DNA from: UBA2357 sp041678045
Lineage (GTDB): Bacteria; Pseudomonadota; Gammaproteobacteria; Burkholderiales; Rhodocyclaceae
Assembly (NCBI GenBank): GCA_041678045.1
Contig: JBAYOV010000024.1
Span: 1-56,145 of the forward strand
DNA length: 56,145 nucleotides
Direction of reading: 5' to 3'
The notes under the pieces are model-generated. The model was not told the DNA's origin and did not search any database. It worked only from the letters and a program-made list of their open reading frames with translations. Position 1 is the stretch's first letter. Every line of letters starts with the position of its first letter. A program made the position numbers and the translations under genes. This document shows, in pieces, positions 1 to 8,804 of this stretch.

Positions 1-991
1 AATGCTGTTCGGCGAGAATCTCGGTGGGCGCCATCAGCGCCGCCTGATAACCGTTTTCCACCGCACGCAGCATGGCGAGCGCGGCCACCACCGTCTTGCC
101 GCTGCCCACATCGCCCTGCAGCAGCCGCTGCATCGGATGGGGCGTGGCCAGATCGGCGACGATTTCGGTCAGCGCACGCTGCTGCGCACCCGTGAGCGCA
201 AACGGCAATCCGGCCAGCAACGCTTCACCGAGCGTACCGGTCCGTGTCATGGCCGGAGCGGTCTTCTGGCGCCGGGCGTTATAGGCACGACGCAGGGAAA
301 TCTGCTGCACCAGCAACTCTTCGAACTTGATGCGCCGCCAGGCCGGGTGCGCCCGGTCTTCCAGAGACGCCAGATCGACCCCAGGAGGCGGTTGATGCAG
401 CGCGCGCAGGGCGCTCACGATGTCGGGCAGGCCGAGGGCCTCGCGGATGTCGTCGGGCAGACACTCCTGCAGCCGCGCCCGCGACAGCGCACCCGCCACC
501 AGCTTGCGCAGCGCGGATTGCGCCAGTCCCGCCGTGGTCGGATACACCGGGGTGAGCGCATCGGGCAGGGCCTCGCCCGGCGCCACCCGGCGCACCCGGG
601 GGTGCACCATCTCGGCGCCCAGAAAGCCCGGACGCAATTCACCAAAGAAACGCACCCGGGTACCCGGCGCCAGCATCTTTTGCTGCGAAGGGTAAAAGTT
701 CAGCCAGCGCCCGGTGAGACTGCCGGAGTCGTCGCGAATCTGCGCCAGCAGCTGCCGGCGCCCTCCCTGCGTCACCTCGCAACGCTCCACCTCGCCCTCC
801 ACCTGCACCGGCAGACCCGCGCGGGCTTGCGCAATCGGGGTGAGGCGGGTTTCGTCCTCGTAGCGCAGCGGCAGATGCAGCAGCAGGTCGGCTTCGCGCC
901 GGATGTCGAGCCGGGCCAGCCGGCCTGCCAGCTGCGGCCCCACGCCCGGCCAGCCGGTGACCGCCTGGGCACGCGCCTGACCGGCAGGCAC
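1..991 (-). CDS. recG: ATP-dependent DNA helicase RecG, N-terminal half (cut by window edge)
   Basis: RecG unwinds and regresses stalled forks and branched recombination intermediates in the cytoplasm. About 330 codons are visible. The N-terminus carries the HhH/wedge region (GWPGVGPQLAGRLARL near residues 13-28, then LLLHLPLRYED), followed by an OB-fold stretch. The helicase Walker A GDVGSGKT lies near residue 295, followed by motif Ia APTEILAEQH. The rest of the protein lies outside the window. I chose a GTG start, 4 bases after the ridA stop, because GGAG sits 7 bases upstream of it inside the end of ridA; there is no ATG at the N-terminus. Tight spacing suggests co-transcription with ridA. 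Family identity is sure; the exact start is likely. Confidence 0.93.
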   Translation of the reverse strand, partial: MPAGQARAQAVTGWPGVGPQLAGRLARLDIRREADLLLHLPLRYEDETRLTPIAQARAGLPVQVEGEVERCEVTQGGRRQLLAQIRDDSGSLTGRWLNFYPSQQKMLAPGTRVRFFGELRPGFLGAEMVHPRVRRVAPGEALPDALTPVYPTTAGLAQSALRKLVAGALSRARLQECLPDDIREALGLPDIVSALRALHQPPPGVDLASLEDRAHPAWRRIKFEELLVQQISLRRAYNARRQKTAPAMTRTGTLGEALLAGLPFALTGAQQRALTEIVADLATPHPMQRLLQGDVGSGKTVVAALAMLRAVENGYQAALMAPTEILAEQH

Positions 992-995
992 GCGC

Positions 996-1376
996 TTACT
1001 CCAGGACGAGTACCGCGTCGGCCTCGACGACCGCCCCCCGGGGCAGTTCCTTCACGCCCACGGCTGCGCGCGCCGGATAGGGTTCGGCAAAGTAGCGCGC
1101 CATGACTTCATTCACCTTGGCAAAGTTGCCCAGATCGGTGAGATAGATGTTGAGCTTGACCGCATCGGCCAGCGAACCGCCTGCCGCCTCGGCCACGGCC
1201 TTGAGGTTCTCGAACACCCGCACGGTCTGCGCCTCGAAGCCTTCGGCCATCTCCATGGAGGCGGGGTCCAGGCCGATCTGGCCGGACAGGTATACCGTGT
1301 TGCCGGCCCGTACGGCCTGGGAGTAGGTGCCGATGGCGGCCGGTGCATTGGGGGTGGAAATGATGCTGCGACTCAT
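996..1376 (-). CDS. ridA: RidA family reactive enamine/imine deaminase
   Basis: 126 residues, the usual RidA length. The product hydrolyses reactive enamine/imine intermediates made by PLP enzymes, sparing them from damage in the cytosol. Recognisable blocks are the N-terminal STPNAPAAIGTYSQAV, the central SGQIGLDP, and the C-terminal RAAVGVKELPRGAVVEADAV that carries the conserved substrate-binding Arg and Glu. The start is the ATG before SRSIIS, with CGGAG upstream; longer in-frame starts reach into non-coding sequence before the fliW terminator. recG follows almost immediately, so the two are probably one transcript. Confidence 0.93.
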   Translation of the reverse strand: MSRSIISTPNAPAAIGTYSQAVRAGNTVYLSGQIGLDPASMEMAEGFEAQTVRVFENLKAVAEAAGGSLADAVKLNIYLTDLGNFAKVNEVMARYFAEPYPARAAVGVKELPRGAVVEADAVLVLE

Positions 1377-1448
1377 GAAACGGACTCCGTATGACGCTGT
1401 AGGTGGGTCGGAATGACGAGACCCCGGATTGTACCGCGAGCCCCCAGA

Positions 1449-1480
1449 AAAACGGGCGGCAGGCCCTTCGGCCTGCCGCC
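1449..1480 (-). terminator. Rho-independent terminator after fliW
   Basis: A perfect 10-bp stem (GGCGGCAGGC at 1455-1464 with GCCTGCCGCC at 1471-1480, 6-base loop) is followed on the minus strand by a run of five T. It lies just past the fliW stop and would end the fliW transcript before ridA-recG. Confidence 0.75.
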
Positions 1481-1503
1481 CCGGTCCTGCCCGTGAAGAC
1501 CGC

Positions 1504-1944
1504 TCAACCCTGCGCGCGCAGGGTGATGTCGCAGCCCAGGCGGGCAATGATCTTCTGCAGGCCACGCCGGGCCGAGACGTTGATGATCAGCGGCGCCATG
1601 AAGTTGGCACGCAGGCCGGCCGAGGCGGGCGAATCGCTTTCGCGCTGCTGGCGCACGATGATCGCCACGGCAGCCTCTTCGGGGGCGCCCAGCTGCAGCT
1701 CGGCCACTTCCTCGTCGGTCAGCGCAAACTCGTAGTTCACCCCCAGGTTTTCCGGGCCGGTGATCGAGAACATCACCTCCGGATCATCCACGCTCTGCAG
1801 CATGAACACCGCCGGCTCCGCGCCCTCCTCATGCAGCAGCGCAAAGCGTTTGCATTGCTCGAAGCCGGGCAGGCCGGCAGGAAATTCGATGACCTTGTCT
1901 TCGGAGACTTCCACCGTCCCCAGCACCGGACTTTCAATGTTCAT
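1504..1944 (-). CDS. fliW: Flagellar assembly factor FliW
   Basis: 146 residues. FliW binds flagellin and antagonises the translational regulator CsrA, coupling flagellin synthesis to filament assembly. The typical N-terminal pattern is visible (LGTVEVSEDKVIEFPAGLPGFE), as are VMFSITGPENLGVNYEF and the C-terminal FMAPLIINVSARRG. The start is the ATG with AAGGAGG 7 bases upstream; an in-frame start 10 codons earlier lacks such a site. No other flagellar gene or csrA is in the window, so it stands apart from a flagellar cluster. It has its own terminator downstream. Confidence 0.92.
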   Translation of the reverse strand: MNIESPVLGTVEVSEDKVIEFPAGLPGFEQCKRFALLHEEGAEPAVFMLQSVDDPEVMFSITGPENLGVNYEFALTDEEVAELQLGAPEEAAVAIIVRQQRESDSPASAGLRANFMAPLIINVSARRGLQKIIARLGCDITLRAQG

Positions 1945-2007
1945 GAGCACCCTCCTTCGGTAATGGTTATTCACGCTTCTTCAGGACACGCTGCAATCAT
2001 CGCAGCC

Positions 2008-2967
2008 TCAGGGGCCGATTACCACCCCTTCCAGCCGCCGCTGCGTGCGCAGCGCGGCCAGCAGTTGCTCCGCCCCGGCCTTGTCCGGCAGGCCGGCAAG
2101 CACCACCCGCCCACGGGTGACAACCTTGTATCCGGCAGCCGTCAGCGTGCGGGCCAGCTTGTCGGCATTGGTGGGGTCGGAGAACACGCCCACCTGCACC
2201 ATATGCCTGCCGCCGGTGCTCACCACGAACCCGGACAGCTGCTGACGTTGCTTGAGCCGGGCCACCGCCGTATCGGCCGCACTACGGGAATTGTAGCCCC
2301 CCACCATGACATGCCGGTGCAACTCGGCATTCAACCCCTCGCGCGCCAGCTCGTCGCGCAGGCGGTTCGCGGCAGACATTTCGAGATAGTCGTTCAGACG
2401 CACCTGGAAGCGTCCTTGCGCACTTTGCTGGACCGCAGGCAGGGCGGACCTGGCCGCAGCCGGCTGAGCCGTCTCGCGCGTGGCCCGGGTGGGTGCAGGA
2501 GCAGGTGCGGCCGGACGGGCCACAGGCGGGGGGGCCTCGACAGGCACGGTCGCAGGCGAAGCGGCCTCCGGTGGCGTCGCACTGGCGGCGTCGCTCGATG
2601 TGCCCTCCTGGCCGGGCGCGGTCTGCCCATCGGCGCTTGCCTCGGCCTGCGTGCCGGGCAGATGCAGGGGCGTGGGCAAGGGGGGCAGACCGTCCGTGGC
2701 CGCGTCGACGGCTGCAGGGGGTGCCAGCGCGGGATCGGCGATGAAGGGCTTGGGCTCAGGCAGCCCCGCCACAACGGCTGGCATGTCCCCTGCAGCCTCC
2801 GGCACGACCTCGCCGGCACCGTCCGTCTCGTCGAACAGCAGCAGCGCCAGCAACAGCAGCACGATGACCGAAATACCGGCCGCCGCCCGGTACAGCAGCT
2901 TGCGCCGGGCATGCTCGGGATCGAGCACCGCACGATAATCCTCAGCGCTGCGATGGTCTCCTATCAT
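2008..2967 (-). CDS. SPOR-domain inner-membrane protein
   Basis: 319 residues. A short cytoplasmic N-terminus with a basic stretch (EHARRKLLYRAAAG) precedes one membrane helix (ISVIVLLLLALLLF, about 28-41). A long Pro/Ala-rich linker follows, then a C-terminal region with two SPOR-like halves (FQVRLNDYLEMSAANRLRDE and HMVQVGVFSDPTNADKLART). SPOR domains bind denuded septal peptidoglycan, so a role in envelope or division is inferred. The start ATG overlaps the stop of the DUF2802 gene (ATGA) and has GGAGAGGG upstream. It is organised like DedD/FtsN-type proteins but is not recognisable as either. Confidence 0.82.
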   Translation of the reverse strand: MIGDHRSAEDYRAVLDPEHARRKLLYRAAAGISVIVLLLLALLLFDETDGAGEVVPEAAGDMPAVVAGLPEPKPFIADPALAPPAAVDAATDGLPPLPTPLHLPGTQAEASADGQTAPGQEGTSSDAASATPPEAASPATVPVEAPPPVARPAAPAPAPTRATRETAQPAAARSALPAVQQSAQGRFQVRLNDYLEMSAANRLRDELAREGLNAELHRHVMVGGYNSRSAADTAVARLKQRQQLSGFVVSTGGRHMVQVGVFSDPTNADKLARTLTAAGYKVVTRGRVVLAGLPDKAGAEQLLAALRTQRRLEGVVIGP

Positions 2968-3839
2968 GCGCCCTCTCCCTTGTCCGTTCGCCCGCCCTGG
3001 GCCAGAGAATGAACCAGCTCCGCCTCGGCCAGTGAAATGCCGCAACGCTCTGCGATGGCATCCACATCCATGCCACGACGGGCAAACACCAGCGCCTCAT
3101 TGTACTCGGGTGAAATACCCTGACTGGCCAGGGAAGTTTCGATCTGCCCGCGCATCGACCCCTGATCGTTCACCAGCTTTTCGATGTCGCGGCGCTGGGC
3201 GTCCAGCTCGGTACGCAACTGCACGATGTCACGGCGCAACTGACGCACCTCCAGTTCGAGTTGCAGGGCGGAAGGCGGCACCTGCTCCCGCTCATGAGCC
3301 GTCCATCCCTCGTCCCGCGCCTCCGCAGCGGGCATGGCAGACGACGCCGCTACGGGTTCGGCCTCCATGCCGAAGTCCAAACCGGCATCGGCCTCGTTCC
3401 CGCGACCGTCCTGCTCACGCTGCCGATCCCGCTCGGCTTGCTCACTGGCCACCCTGAGCGCCGAAGCAAATTCAGCGGCCGCGCCGGACAGGGCAAAGGG
3501 CTCATCCGGCTCAAGCTGTTCCGTGCGCACGGGGCGCGCTTCCACCTCGTCCCGCTCGTCCCGCTCCGTGCGCTCTGCCTGCTCGCTCACCCGGGGCGGC
3601 GCCTCGGGCTGCGGCACAGAGGGCACGCCCTGCGTGAACGGCGAGGGCTCGAACACATACAGGTCGTCATCGTCCCCATCGTCGCCTTCCAGTCCTTCCC
3701 GCCCCTTCCCAGCAGCCTCGGTCGAAGCCCCCTTGCGCTTCCCCGGAGGCTGGCGGCCCAGCGTGTGCGCCCGATACATGAGAAAGGCCACATAACCGAG
3801 CAGGAGCACAATCAGGCCCCAGATGATTTCACGCATCAT
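2964..3839 (-). CDS. DUF2802 membrane-anchored protein
   Basis: About 291 residues. One N-terminal membrane helix (IIWGLIVLLLGYVAFLMY, about residues 5-22) is followed by a long acidic/Arg-rich low-complexity region, a coiled coil (QLELEVRQLRRDIVQLRTEL) and the C-terminal DUF2802 helix-turn-helix-like block (FARRGMDVDAIAERCGISLA). No function is established for the family; the C-terminal block resembles a small DNA- or protein-binding HTH. I start at the first of two adjacent ATGs, with GAGG 9 bases before it; the second ATG is equally possible. Its stop overlaps the SPOR gene start, so the two are co-expressed. Confidence 0.8.
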   Translation of the reverse strand: MMREIIWGLIVLLLGYVAFLMYRAHTLGRQPPGKRKGASTEAAGKGREGLEGDDGDDDDLYVFEPSPFTQGVPSVPQPEAPPRVSEQAERTERDERDEVEARPVRTEQLEPDEPFALSGAAAEFASALRVASEQAERDRQREQDGRGNEADAGLDFGMEAEPVAASSAMPAAEARDEGWTAHEREQVPPSALQLELEVRQLRRDIVQLRTELDAQRRDIEKLVNDQGSMRGQIETSLASQGISPEYNEALVFARRGMDVDAIAERCGISLAEAELVHSLAQGGRTDKGEGA

Positions 3840-3892
3840 GGGAAGCGCCCTCGAAAATGAAGACCGGGCGACAAAGCGCCAACAGCATTGCA

Positions 3893-3934
3893 CCCCGATG
3901 AAGGGTGCAACCCAGGGTACGCCCTTCATCGGGG
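3893..3934. repeat. 13-bp perfect inverted repeat (REP-like palindrome)
   Basis: CCCCGATGAAGGG at 3893-3905 is inverted as CCCTTCATCGGGG at 3922-3934, with a 16-base spacer that itself carries a GGGT/ACCC pairing. It lies in the divergent gap between the DUF2802 gene and elyC. There is no T-run on either side, so I read it as a REP-like dispersed palindrome rather than a terminator. Confidence 0.6.
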
Positions 3935-4101
3935 CGCGGAGGCATCAAGCCATATGAATATTCAGGCATCTTCGTGCGGCAGACGGCGCAACCGTGGCTA
4001 TGGGCTTGTCGGTGATAATACTGGCGCGCTGTGCCAACCACAACGCAAACGCCTTGCAAACCGCCTGCAAGATCACGTCTCAAGACCGGAAAGACCCACC
4101 C

Positions 4102-4896
4102 ATGCCCTTCGATCCAAGCCTCATTCCGTTCTGGTTGAAGAAGACCGTTTCGCTCATGCTGCTCCCCCCTTCCGGCCCCCTGCTGCTGATCGTAGCAGGG
4201 CTATGGCTGCTGCACCGCCAGCGTCGCCGCATCGGCCTGAGCCTGGCCTGGGGCGGCGTACTCATGTCTCTGGTATTGAGCTCGCCCCTCACGGTGAGCC
4301 TGATGCTGATGGCGCTGGAGCCCGACCTCCCCGTGACGCCCGCCGAACTGCAGCGCGCCGAGGCCATCGTCATTCTGGGGGGCGGCAAGCGCTCTCGCGC
4401 ACCGGAGTATGGCAATGAAACGCTGGGCGAGACGGTCAACCGGCTCACGCTGGAGCGGGTGCGCTATGGCGCGCGGCTGGCGCGGGAAAGCGGCCTGCCG
4501 GTGCTGGTCACCGGGGGCGCAGTATATGGCCACAGCAGCGAGGCCGACCTGATGCAGGCCGCGCTGGAGATCGACTTCAACATACCGGTGCACTGGGCCG
4601 AGCGCTCCGCCCGCGACACCCGGGAAAACGCCCGTTTCTCGGCCATGCACCTGAAAGCCGCTGGCGTGCAGCGCATCGCGCTGGTGACCCATGCAGTGCA
4701 CATGCCCCGTGCCCGGGCGGAATTCGAAGCCGAGGGCTTCGAGGTCATTGTCGCCCCCACCAGCTGGCTGGGCACCGGCAACCCGCTGGCCAGCGGCGAA
4801 CTGCCCGACCTGCTGCCCACCGCCAACTCAGCCTACGCCGGCTGGCTGGCCAGTCACGAACTCCTGGGCCGGCTGGCCTATCGCCTGAGCCGCTGA
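4102..4896 (+). CDS. elyC: ElyC/YdcF-like DUF218 envelope protein
   Basis: 264 residues. Two N-terminal hydrophobic segments (SLMLLPPSGPLLLIVAGLWL and the stretch near residue 50) precede a DUF218 domain. The domain is marked by EAIVILGGGKRSR, LVTGGAVYG, ERSARDTRENARFS and IALVTHAVHMPRA, the usual family blocks. E. coli ElyC (YcbC) influences peptidoglycan and undecaprenyl-phosphate metabolism, so an inner-membrane envelope role is likely. The start is the ATG after GGAAAG; an upstream in-frame start reaches into the intergenic palindrome region. Assignment to ElyC rather than another DUF218 member is inference from the two membrane segments. Confidence 0.8.
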   Translation: MPFDPSLIPFWLKKTVSLMLLPPSGPLLLIVAGLWLLHRQRRRIGLSLAWGGVLMSLVLSSPLTVSLMLMALEPDLPVTPAELQRAEAIVILGGGKRSRAPEYGNETLGETVNRLTLERVRYGARLARESGLPVLVTGGAVYGHSSEADLMQAALEIDFNIPVHWAERSARDTRENARFSAMHLKAAGVQRIALVTHAVHMPRARAEFEAEGFEVIVAPTSWLGTGNPLASGELPDLLPTANSAYAGWLASHELLGRLAYRLSR

Positions 4897-4930
4897 AAGC
4901 GCAGCCGCCCGGAAAACCGGCAGCGGCAGC

Positions 4931-5164
4931 TTACTTCCCGCCCCCATACTGCCGATACACCGTGCGTGCATCGGCATGCGCACGGTCGAGCGTGCAAATG
5001 GAAGCATTGTCATCATGCCCGCTGAAGAAGTCATCCGCCTGCGCACGCATCACCATGGCAATCGCTTCGTCGTCAGCGACATCGTATTTCTCGGTGATCA
5101 GCGTGGTGACCTCGTCCAGGTGCTGCTCGTAAGTCATGACCTTCGGACTACCCTTGCCTGCCAT
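4931..5164 (-). CDS. Small conserved hypothetical protein (77 aa)
   Basis: A soluble acidic protein of 77 residues with AAGGA upstream of its ATG. No known domain is recognisable. The composition (Asp/Glu/Ala-rich, a single Cys, helical throughout) resembles short conserved proteins of unknown function in betaproteobacteria. It is convergent with elyC and divergent from the vapBC pair. Its sense strand has good codon use, while the antisense frame also covers it, so reality is likely but not proven. Confidence 0.65.
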   Translation of the reverse strand: MAGKGSPKVMTYEQHLDEVTTLITEKYDVADDEAIAMVMRAQADDFFSGHDDNASICTLDRAHADARTVYRQYGGGK

Positions 5165-5251
5165 CGTATTTTTCCTTGTCTCGCTCAGTGGCTTCGCATC
5201 GACCGACGCTGCCTTGTTTCACCTTCCCGTCCACTCGGGCGGTTGCCTATG

Positions 5252-5268
5252 GTGCCGAACAATGGCAC
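5252..5268. promoter_or_regulatory. Possible operator of the vapBC pair
   Basis: A short inverted repeat, GTGCC-N7-GGCAC, lies about 40 bases upstream of the antitoxin start. VapB-type antitoxins bind such palindromes to autoregulate. The arms are only 5 bp, so this is a weak call. Confidence 0.3.
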
Positions 5269-5305
5269 AGTGAAACCGTTCTGGTTCCATTTGGTGAATG
5301 CACAC

Positions 5306-5551
5306 ATGCCGACCTCCCTGACACTAAAGAACATTCCTGACGCCGTATATGAGCGCTTGAAGGCGGCAGCCGAACTGCATCGCCGCAGCTTGAACAATGA
5401 AGCCATCGTTTGCCTGGAGTCTGTGTTGCTACCCAACCGCATGGCACCCGACGACCGCCTTGCGCGTGCCCGGGAACTGCGTGCGGGCTTGCCTCAGGGG
5501 CAGTTTACCGCCAAGGACATTGATGCAGCCAAGCGAGCGGGGCGCGAGTGA
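5306..5551 (+). CDS. VapB/FitA-type ribbon-helix-helix antitoxin
   Basis: 81 residues. The N-terminal MPTSLTLKNIPDAVYERLK is the beta-strand plus first helix of an Arc-like ribbon-helix-helix domain, followed by LHRRSLNNEAIVCLE, typical of FitA-like antitoxins. The C-terminal tail would wrap and inhibit the toxin. The start is the ATG directly before this motif. Its stop overlaps the GTG start of the toxin (GTGA), the standard translational coupling for such modules. The protein probably represses its own promoter. Confidence 0.85.
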   Translation: MPTSLTLKNIPDAVYERLKAAAELHRRSLNNEAIVCLESVLLPNRMAPDDRLARARELRAGLPQGQFTAKDIDAAKRAGRE

Positions 5552-5940
5552 TTGTAGTTGACAGCAACATCCTGGCCTACCTGTACCTTCCTGGCGAATT
5601 CACCCGCGCAGCCGAAGCCTTGTTGGAGCGCGAACCCGAATGGGCCGCACCCCCACTGTGGCGCAGCGAGTTTCGCAACATACTTGCAGGCTACCTGCGC
5701 CGTGACATGTTGAGTTTCCAACAGGCTTGCAGTGTTCAGTCCGAAGCCGAGGCGTTGATGCACGGGTTCGAATTCGAAGTCCATTCGAGCGAAGTGCTGA
5801 AGTTGGTTCGTGACAGCGGATGCTCGGCCTATGACTGCGAGTTCGTTGCGCTGGCCGGGCGTCTGGGCACCACGCTGTTCACGCAAGACAAAAAGGTGCT
5901 CGCGGCCTTCCCTGAGCGCACCGCCCGCCTTCCGACATAA
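5548..5940 (+). CDS. vapC: VapC-type PIN-domain ribonuclease toxin
   Basis: 130 residues, PIN fold. Acidic catalytic residues are visible: Asp in IVVDSNILAY (residue 5), Glu in RSEFRN (~41), Asp in SAYDCEFVALA (~97) and Asp in LFTQDKKV (~116). PIN toxins cleave specific RNAs when the antitoxin is lost. It starts with GTG inside the antitoxin stop codon. The active-site set looks intact, so the toxin is probably functional. The RNA target cannot be told from sequence. Confidence 0.87.
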   Translation: MIVVDSNILAYLYLPGEFTRAAEALLEREPEWAAPPLWRSEFRNILAGYLRRDMLSFQQACSVQSEAEALMHGFEFEVHSSEVLKLVRDSGCSAYDCEFVALAGRLGTTLFTQDKKVLAAFPERTARLPT

Positions 5941-5983
5941 CCGTTCAAGGGCCGTTGCCTGTTCAAGCCAGTTCGAGCCCTGC

Positions 5984-8713
5984 TCAGTGCGCTTCGTCCC
6001 AGTTGTCTCCTGCGCCGACCTCGACGAGCAGTGGCACGGACAGTTCGGCCACGCCGCCCATCAGGCGTGGCAGGGCTTCGCGTACGGTGTCCAGTTCGTC
6101 ACGGGGCACTTCCAGCACCAGTTCGTCGTGCACCTGCAGGAGCAGGCGTGATGCCAGTCCTTCGTCCTGCAGCCAGCGGCGGGTGGCGATCATGGCACGC
6201 TTGATCAGGTCCGCTGCCGTGCCCTGCATCGGCGCGTTGATGGCCGCCCGCTCGGCAGCCTGGCGACGGCCCACCTGCTGGGCGCGGATGTCGGGCAGGG
6301 CCAGGCGGCGGCCGAACAGGGTTTCCACATAGCCCAGTTGGCGTGCCTGCGCCTTGGTGTCTTCCATGTAACGGGCCACGCCGGGGTAACGCGCGAAGTA
6401 ACGGTCGATCCAGCTCTGCGCTGCCCCCCGCTCGATGTCGAGGTTCTTGGCCAGTCCGTGGGCGCTCATGCCGTAGATGAGGCCAAAGTTGATCACCTTG
6501 GCGTAGCGGCGCTGTTCGCTGCTGACCTCTGCCGGCGGCACGCCGAACACCTCGGCGGCGGTGGCGCGGTGCACATCCTCGCCACGCGCAAAGGCTTCGA
6601 GCAGGCGCTCGTCGCCGGACAGGTGCGCCATGATGCGCAACTCGATCTGCGAATAGTCGGCGCTGACGATGAGGTGATCGCGCGGCGCGATGAAGGCGGC
6701 CCGGATGCGGCGCCCTTCTTCGGTCCGGATCGGGATGTTCTGCAGGTTGGGCTCGGCACTGGACAGACGGCCGGTGACTGCGGTGGCCTGCGAGAAGCTG
6801 GTATGCACCCGCCCGGTGGACGGGTTGACCATGCGCGGCAGCTTGTCGGCGTAGGTGCTCTTGAGCTTGGACAGACCACGGTGTTGCAGCAGCAGCTTGG
6901 GCAGCGGGTAGTCCTCGGCGAGCTGGGTCAGCACATCCTCGTCGGTGGACGGCTGGCCGGTGGCGGTCTTCTTCACCACCGGCAGGCCAAGCTTGCCGAA
7001 CAGGATTTCGCCCAACTGCTTGGGCGAGCCCAGGTTGAAGGGCTGGCCGGCCAGCTCGTGCGCCTGGCGCTCCAGCTCGTGCAAGCGACGGGCCAGCTCC
7101 TCGGAGTGCTGGGCGAGCAGGAAGGCGTCGATCAGCACGCCATTGCGCTCCATGTCGAACAGCACCTGCAGGGTGGGCAGTTCGATGTCGCGGTACAGCC
7201 CGGCCAAACGGGGCGCGCGGGCCAGTTTGTCGCTCAGGTGATGGTGCAGGCGCAGGGTGATGTCGGCATCTTCGGCCGCATATTCGGTGGCCCGCTCGAC
7301 CGCAACATCGGCAAAGCCGATCTGCTTGGCGCCCTTGCCACACACTTCGGTGTAGGGAATCGTGCGGATCCCCAGATGGCGCAATGCCAGCGAATCCATG
7401 TCGTGCGGGCGTTCGCTTTCCAGCACATAGGATTCGAGTAGGGTGTCCTCGGCAATGCCGCCCAGCCGGATGCCGTGGTTGGCCAGCACATGGGCGTCGT
7501 ACTTGAGGTTCTGGCCGACCTTGCGATGTGCGTCGGACTCCAGCCAGGGCTTGAGCCTGGCCAGCACCACCTCCAGTGGCAGCTGCTCGGGGGCCTCGGG
7601 GCCTGCGTGGGCGAGCGGCACATAGGCGGCCTGCCCCGGCGTCACCGCAAAGGACAAGCCGACCAGACGGGCCGCCATCGGGTCGAGACTGGTGGTCTCG
7701 GTGTCGAACGCAGTGAGCTCGGCCGCTTCGATGCGGGCCAGCCACACCTCAAAGCCTGCCCAATCCAGAATGCACGCATAGTCGGTACGGTGGGCGCCCT
7801 CTGCCTGCAGCTGCGGCGGCGCATCCCCTGCGGCGGTAGACTGCGGGCGGGCACCGCCACCCGGCTGCGCCTGATCCAGCTCGCGCAGCCAGCCCTTGAA
7901 CTCCATGCGCTCATACAGCGCGCGCAGCGCCGCCTTGTCGTCTTCGCGGGCGCCCAACTCCTGCAGGCTCACCGGCAACGCAACATCGGTGAGCACGGTG
8001 ACCAGCTGCCGGCCCAGCGGCAGGAAGTCCAGATGCCGGCGCAGGTTCTCGCCCACCTTGCCGCCCACCTGATCGGCATGGGCGATCAGCCCGTCCAGGT
8101 CGCCATACTGGGCGAGCCATTTCACGGCGGTCTTGGGGCCACATTTCTCCACCCCAGGCACGTTGTCTACCGTGTCCCCGACCAGTGCCAGATAATCGAC
8201 GATGCGCTCCGGCGGCACGCCGAACTTGGCGGTCACGCCCGCCACATCGAGCACCTCCTCGCTCATGGTGTTGACCCAGCGCACGCCGGGGCGCACCAGC
8301 TGGGTGAGGTCCTTGTCGCCGGTGGAAATCACCACCTCCCAGCCAGCCTCCAGCGCCTGCCGGGTGAGCGTGCCGATCACATCGTCCGCCTCCACCCCCT
8401 CGACCATCAGCAGGGGCCAGCCTTCGGCACGCACCCCCTCGTGCAGCGGTTCGATCTGCGCGCGCAGGTCGTCGGGCATCGGCGGGCGGTGCGACTTGTA
8501 ATCGGGGTAGAGATCGTCGCGAAAGGTCTTGCCCTTGGCGTCAAACACGCAGGCGCGATACTCTGCGGCATACTCGCCCTCCAGCCGGCGCAGCATGGAC
8601 AGGACGCCGCGCACCGCCCCGGTGGGCGCACCCGCCGAATTGCGCAGGTCCGGCAGGGCATGAAAGGCGCGATACAGATAACTCGAACCGTCAACAAGCA
8701 GCAGCGTGGGCAT
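5984..8713 (-). CDS. polA: DNA polymerase I
   Basis: 909 residues, full length. In order: N-terminal 5'-3' exonuclease (LLLVDGSSYLYRAFHAL at the start, then STGDKDLTQLV); the 3'-5' exonuclease with FDTETTSLDPM near residue 340, so proofreading residues are present; and the polymerase with motif A DYSQIELRIMAH, motif B RRYAKVINFGLIYGMSAHG and motif C QVHDELVLEVP. It repairs gaps and matures Okazaki fragments. It is divergent from the LOG gene, with about 90 bases between them for both promoters. Confidence 0.98.
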   Translation of the reverse strand: MPTLLLVDGSSYLYRAFHALPDLRNSAGAPTGAVRGVLSMLRRLEGEYAAEYRACVFDAKGKTFRDDLYPDYKSHRPPMPDDLRAQIEPLHEGVRAEGWPLLMVEGVEADDVIGTLTRQALEAGWEVVISTGDKDLTQLVRPGVRWVNTMSEEVLDVAGVTAKFGVPPERIVDYLALVGDTVDNVPGVEKCGPKTAVKWLAQYGDLDGLIAHADQVGGKVGENLRRHLDFLPLGRQLVTVLTDVALPVSLQELGAREDDKAALRALYERMEFKGWLRELDQAQPGGGARPQSTAAGDAPPQLQAEGAHRTDYACILDWAGFEVWLARIEAAELTAFDTETTSLDPMAARLVGLSFAVTPGQAAYVPLAHAGPEAPEQLPLEVVLARLKPWLESDAHRKVGQNLKYDAHVLANHGIRLGGIAEDTLLESYVLESERPHDMDSLALRHLGIRTIPYTEVCGKGAKQIGFADVAVERATEYAAEDADITLRLHHHLSDKLARAPRLAGLYRDIELPTLQVLFDMERNGVLIDAFLLAQHSEELARRLHELERQAHELAGQPFNLGSPKQLGEILFGKLGLPVVKKTATGQPSTDEDVLTQLAEDYPLPKLLLQHRGLSKLKSTYADKLPRMVNPSTGRVHTSFSQATAVTGRLSSAEPNLQNIPIRTEEGRRIRAAFIAPRDHLIVSADYSQIELRIMAHLSGDERLLEAFARGEDVHRATAAEVFGVPPAEVSSEQRRYAKVINFGLIYGMSAHGLAKNLDIERGAAQSWIDRYFARYPGVARYMEDTKAQARQLGYVETLFGRRLALPDIRAQQVGRRQAAERAAINAPMQGTAADLIKRAMIATRRWLQDEGLASRLLLQVHDELVLEVPRDELDTVREALPRLMGGVAELSVPLLVEVGAGDNWDEAH

Positions 8714-8804
8714 CGGAATTCAATCCTTGAGGAAACCCCCGGGCGGCTGACGTACTCCAATCGGAGAGCCGCGCCTCGGGCAGGGAACACAACACGAGAA
8801 CAAC

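Noticed and set aside
2..1105. A 367-codon plus-strand open frame at the left edge
   Set aside because: Antisense to recG and ridA; the minus-strand recG frame shows Walker A and motif Ia.
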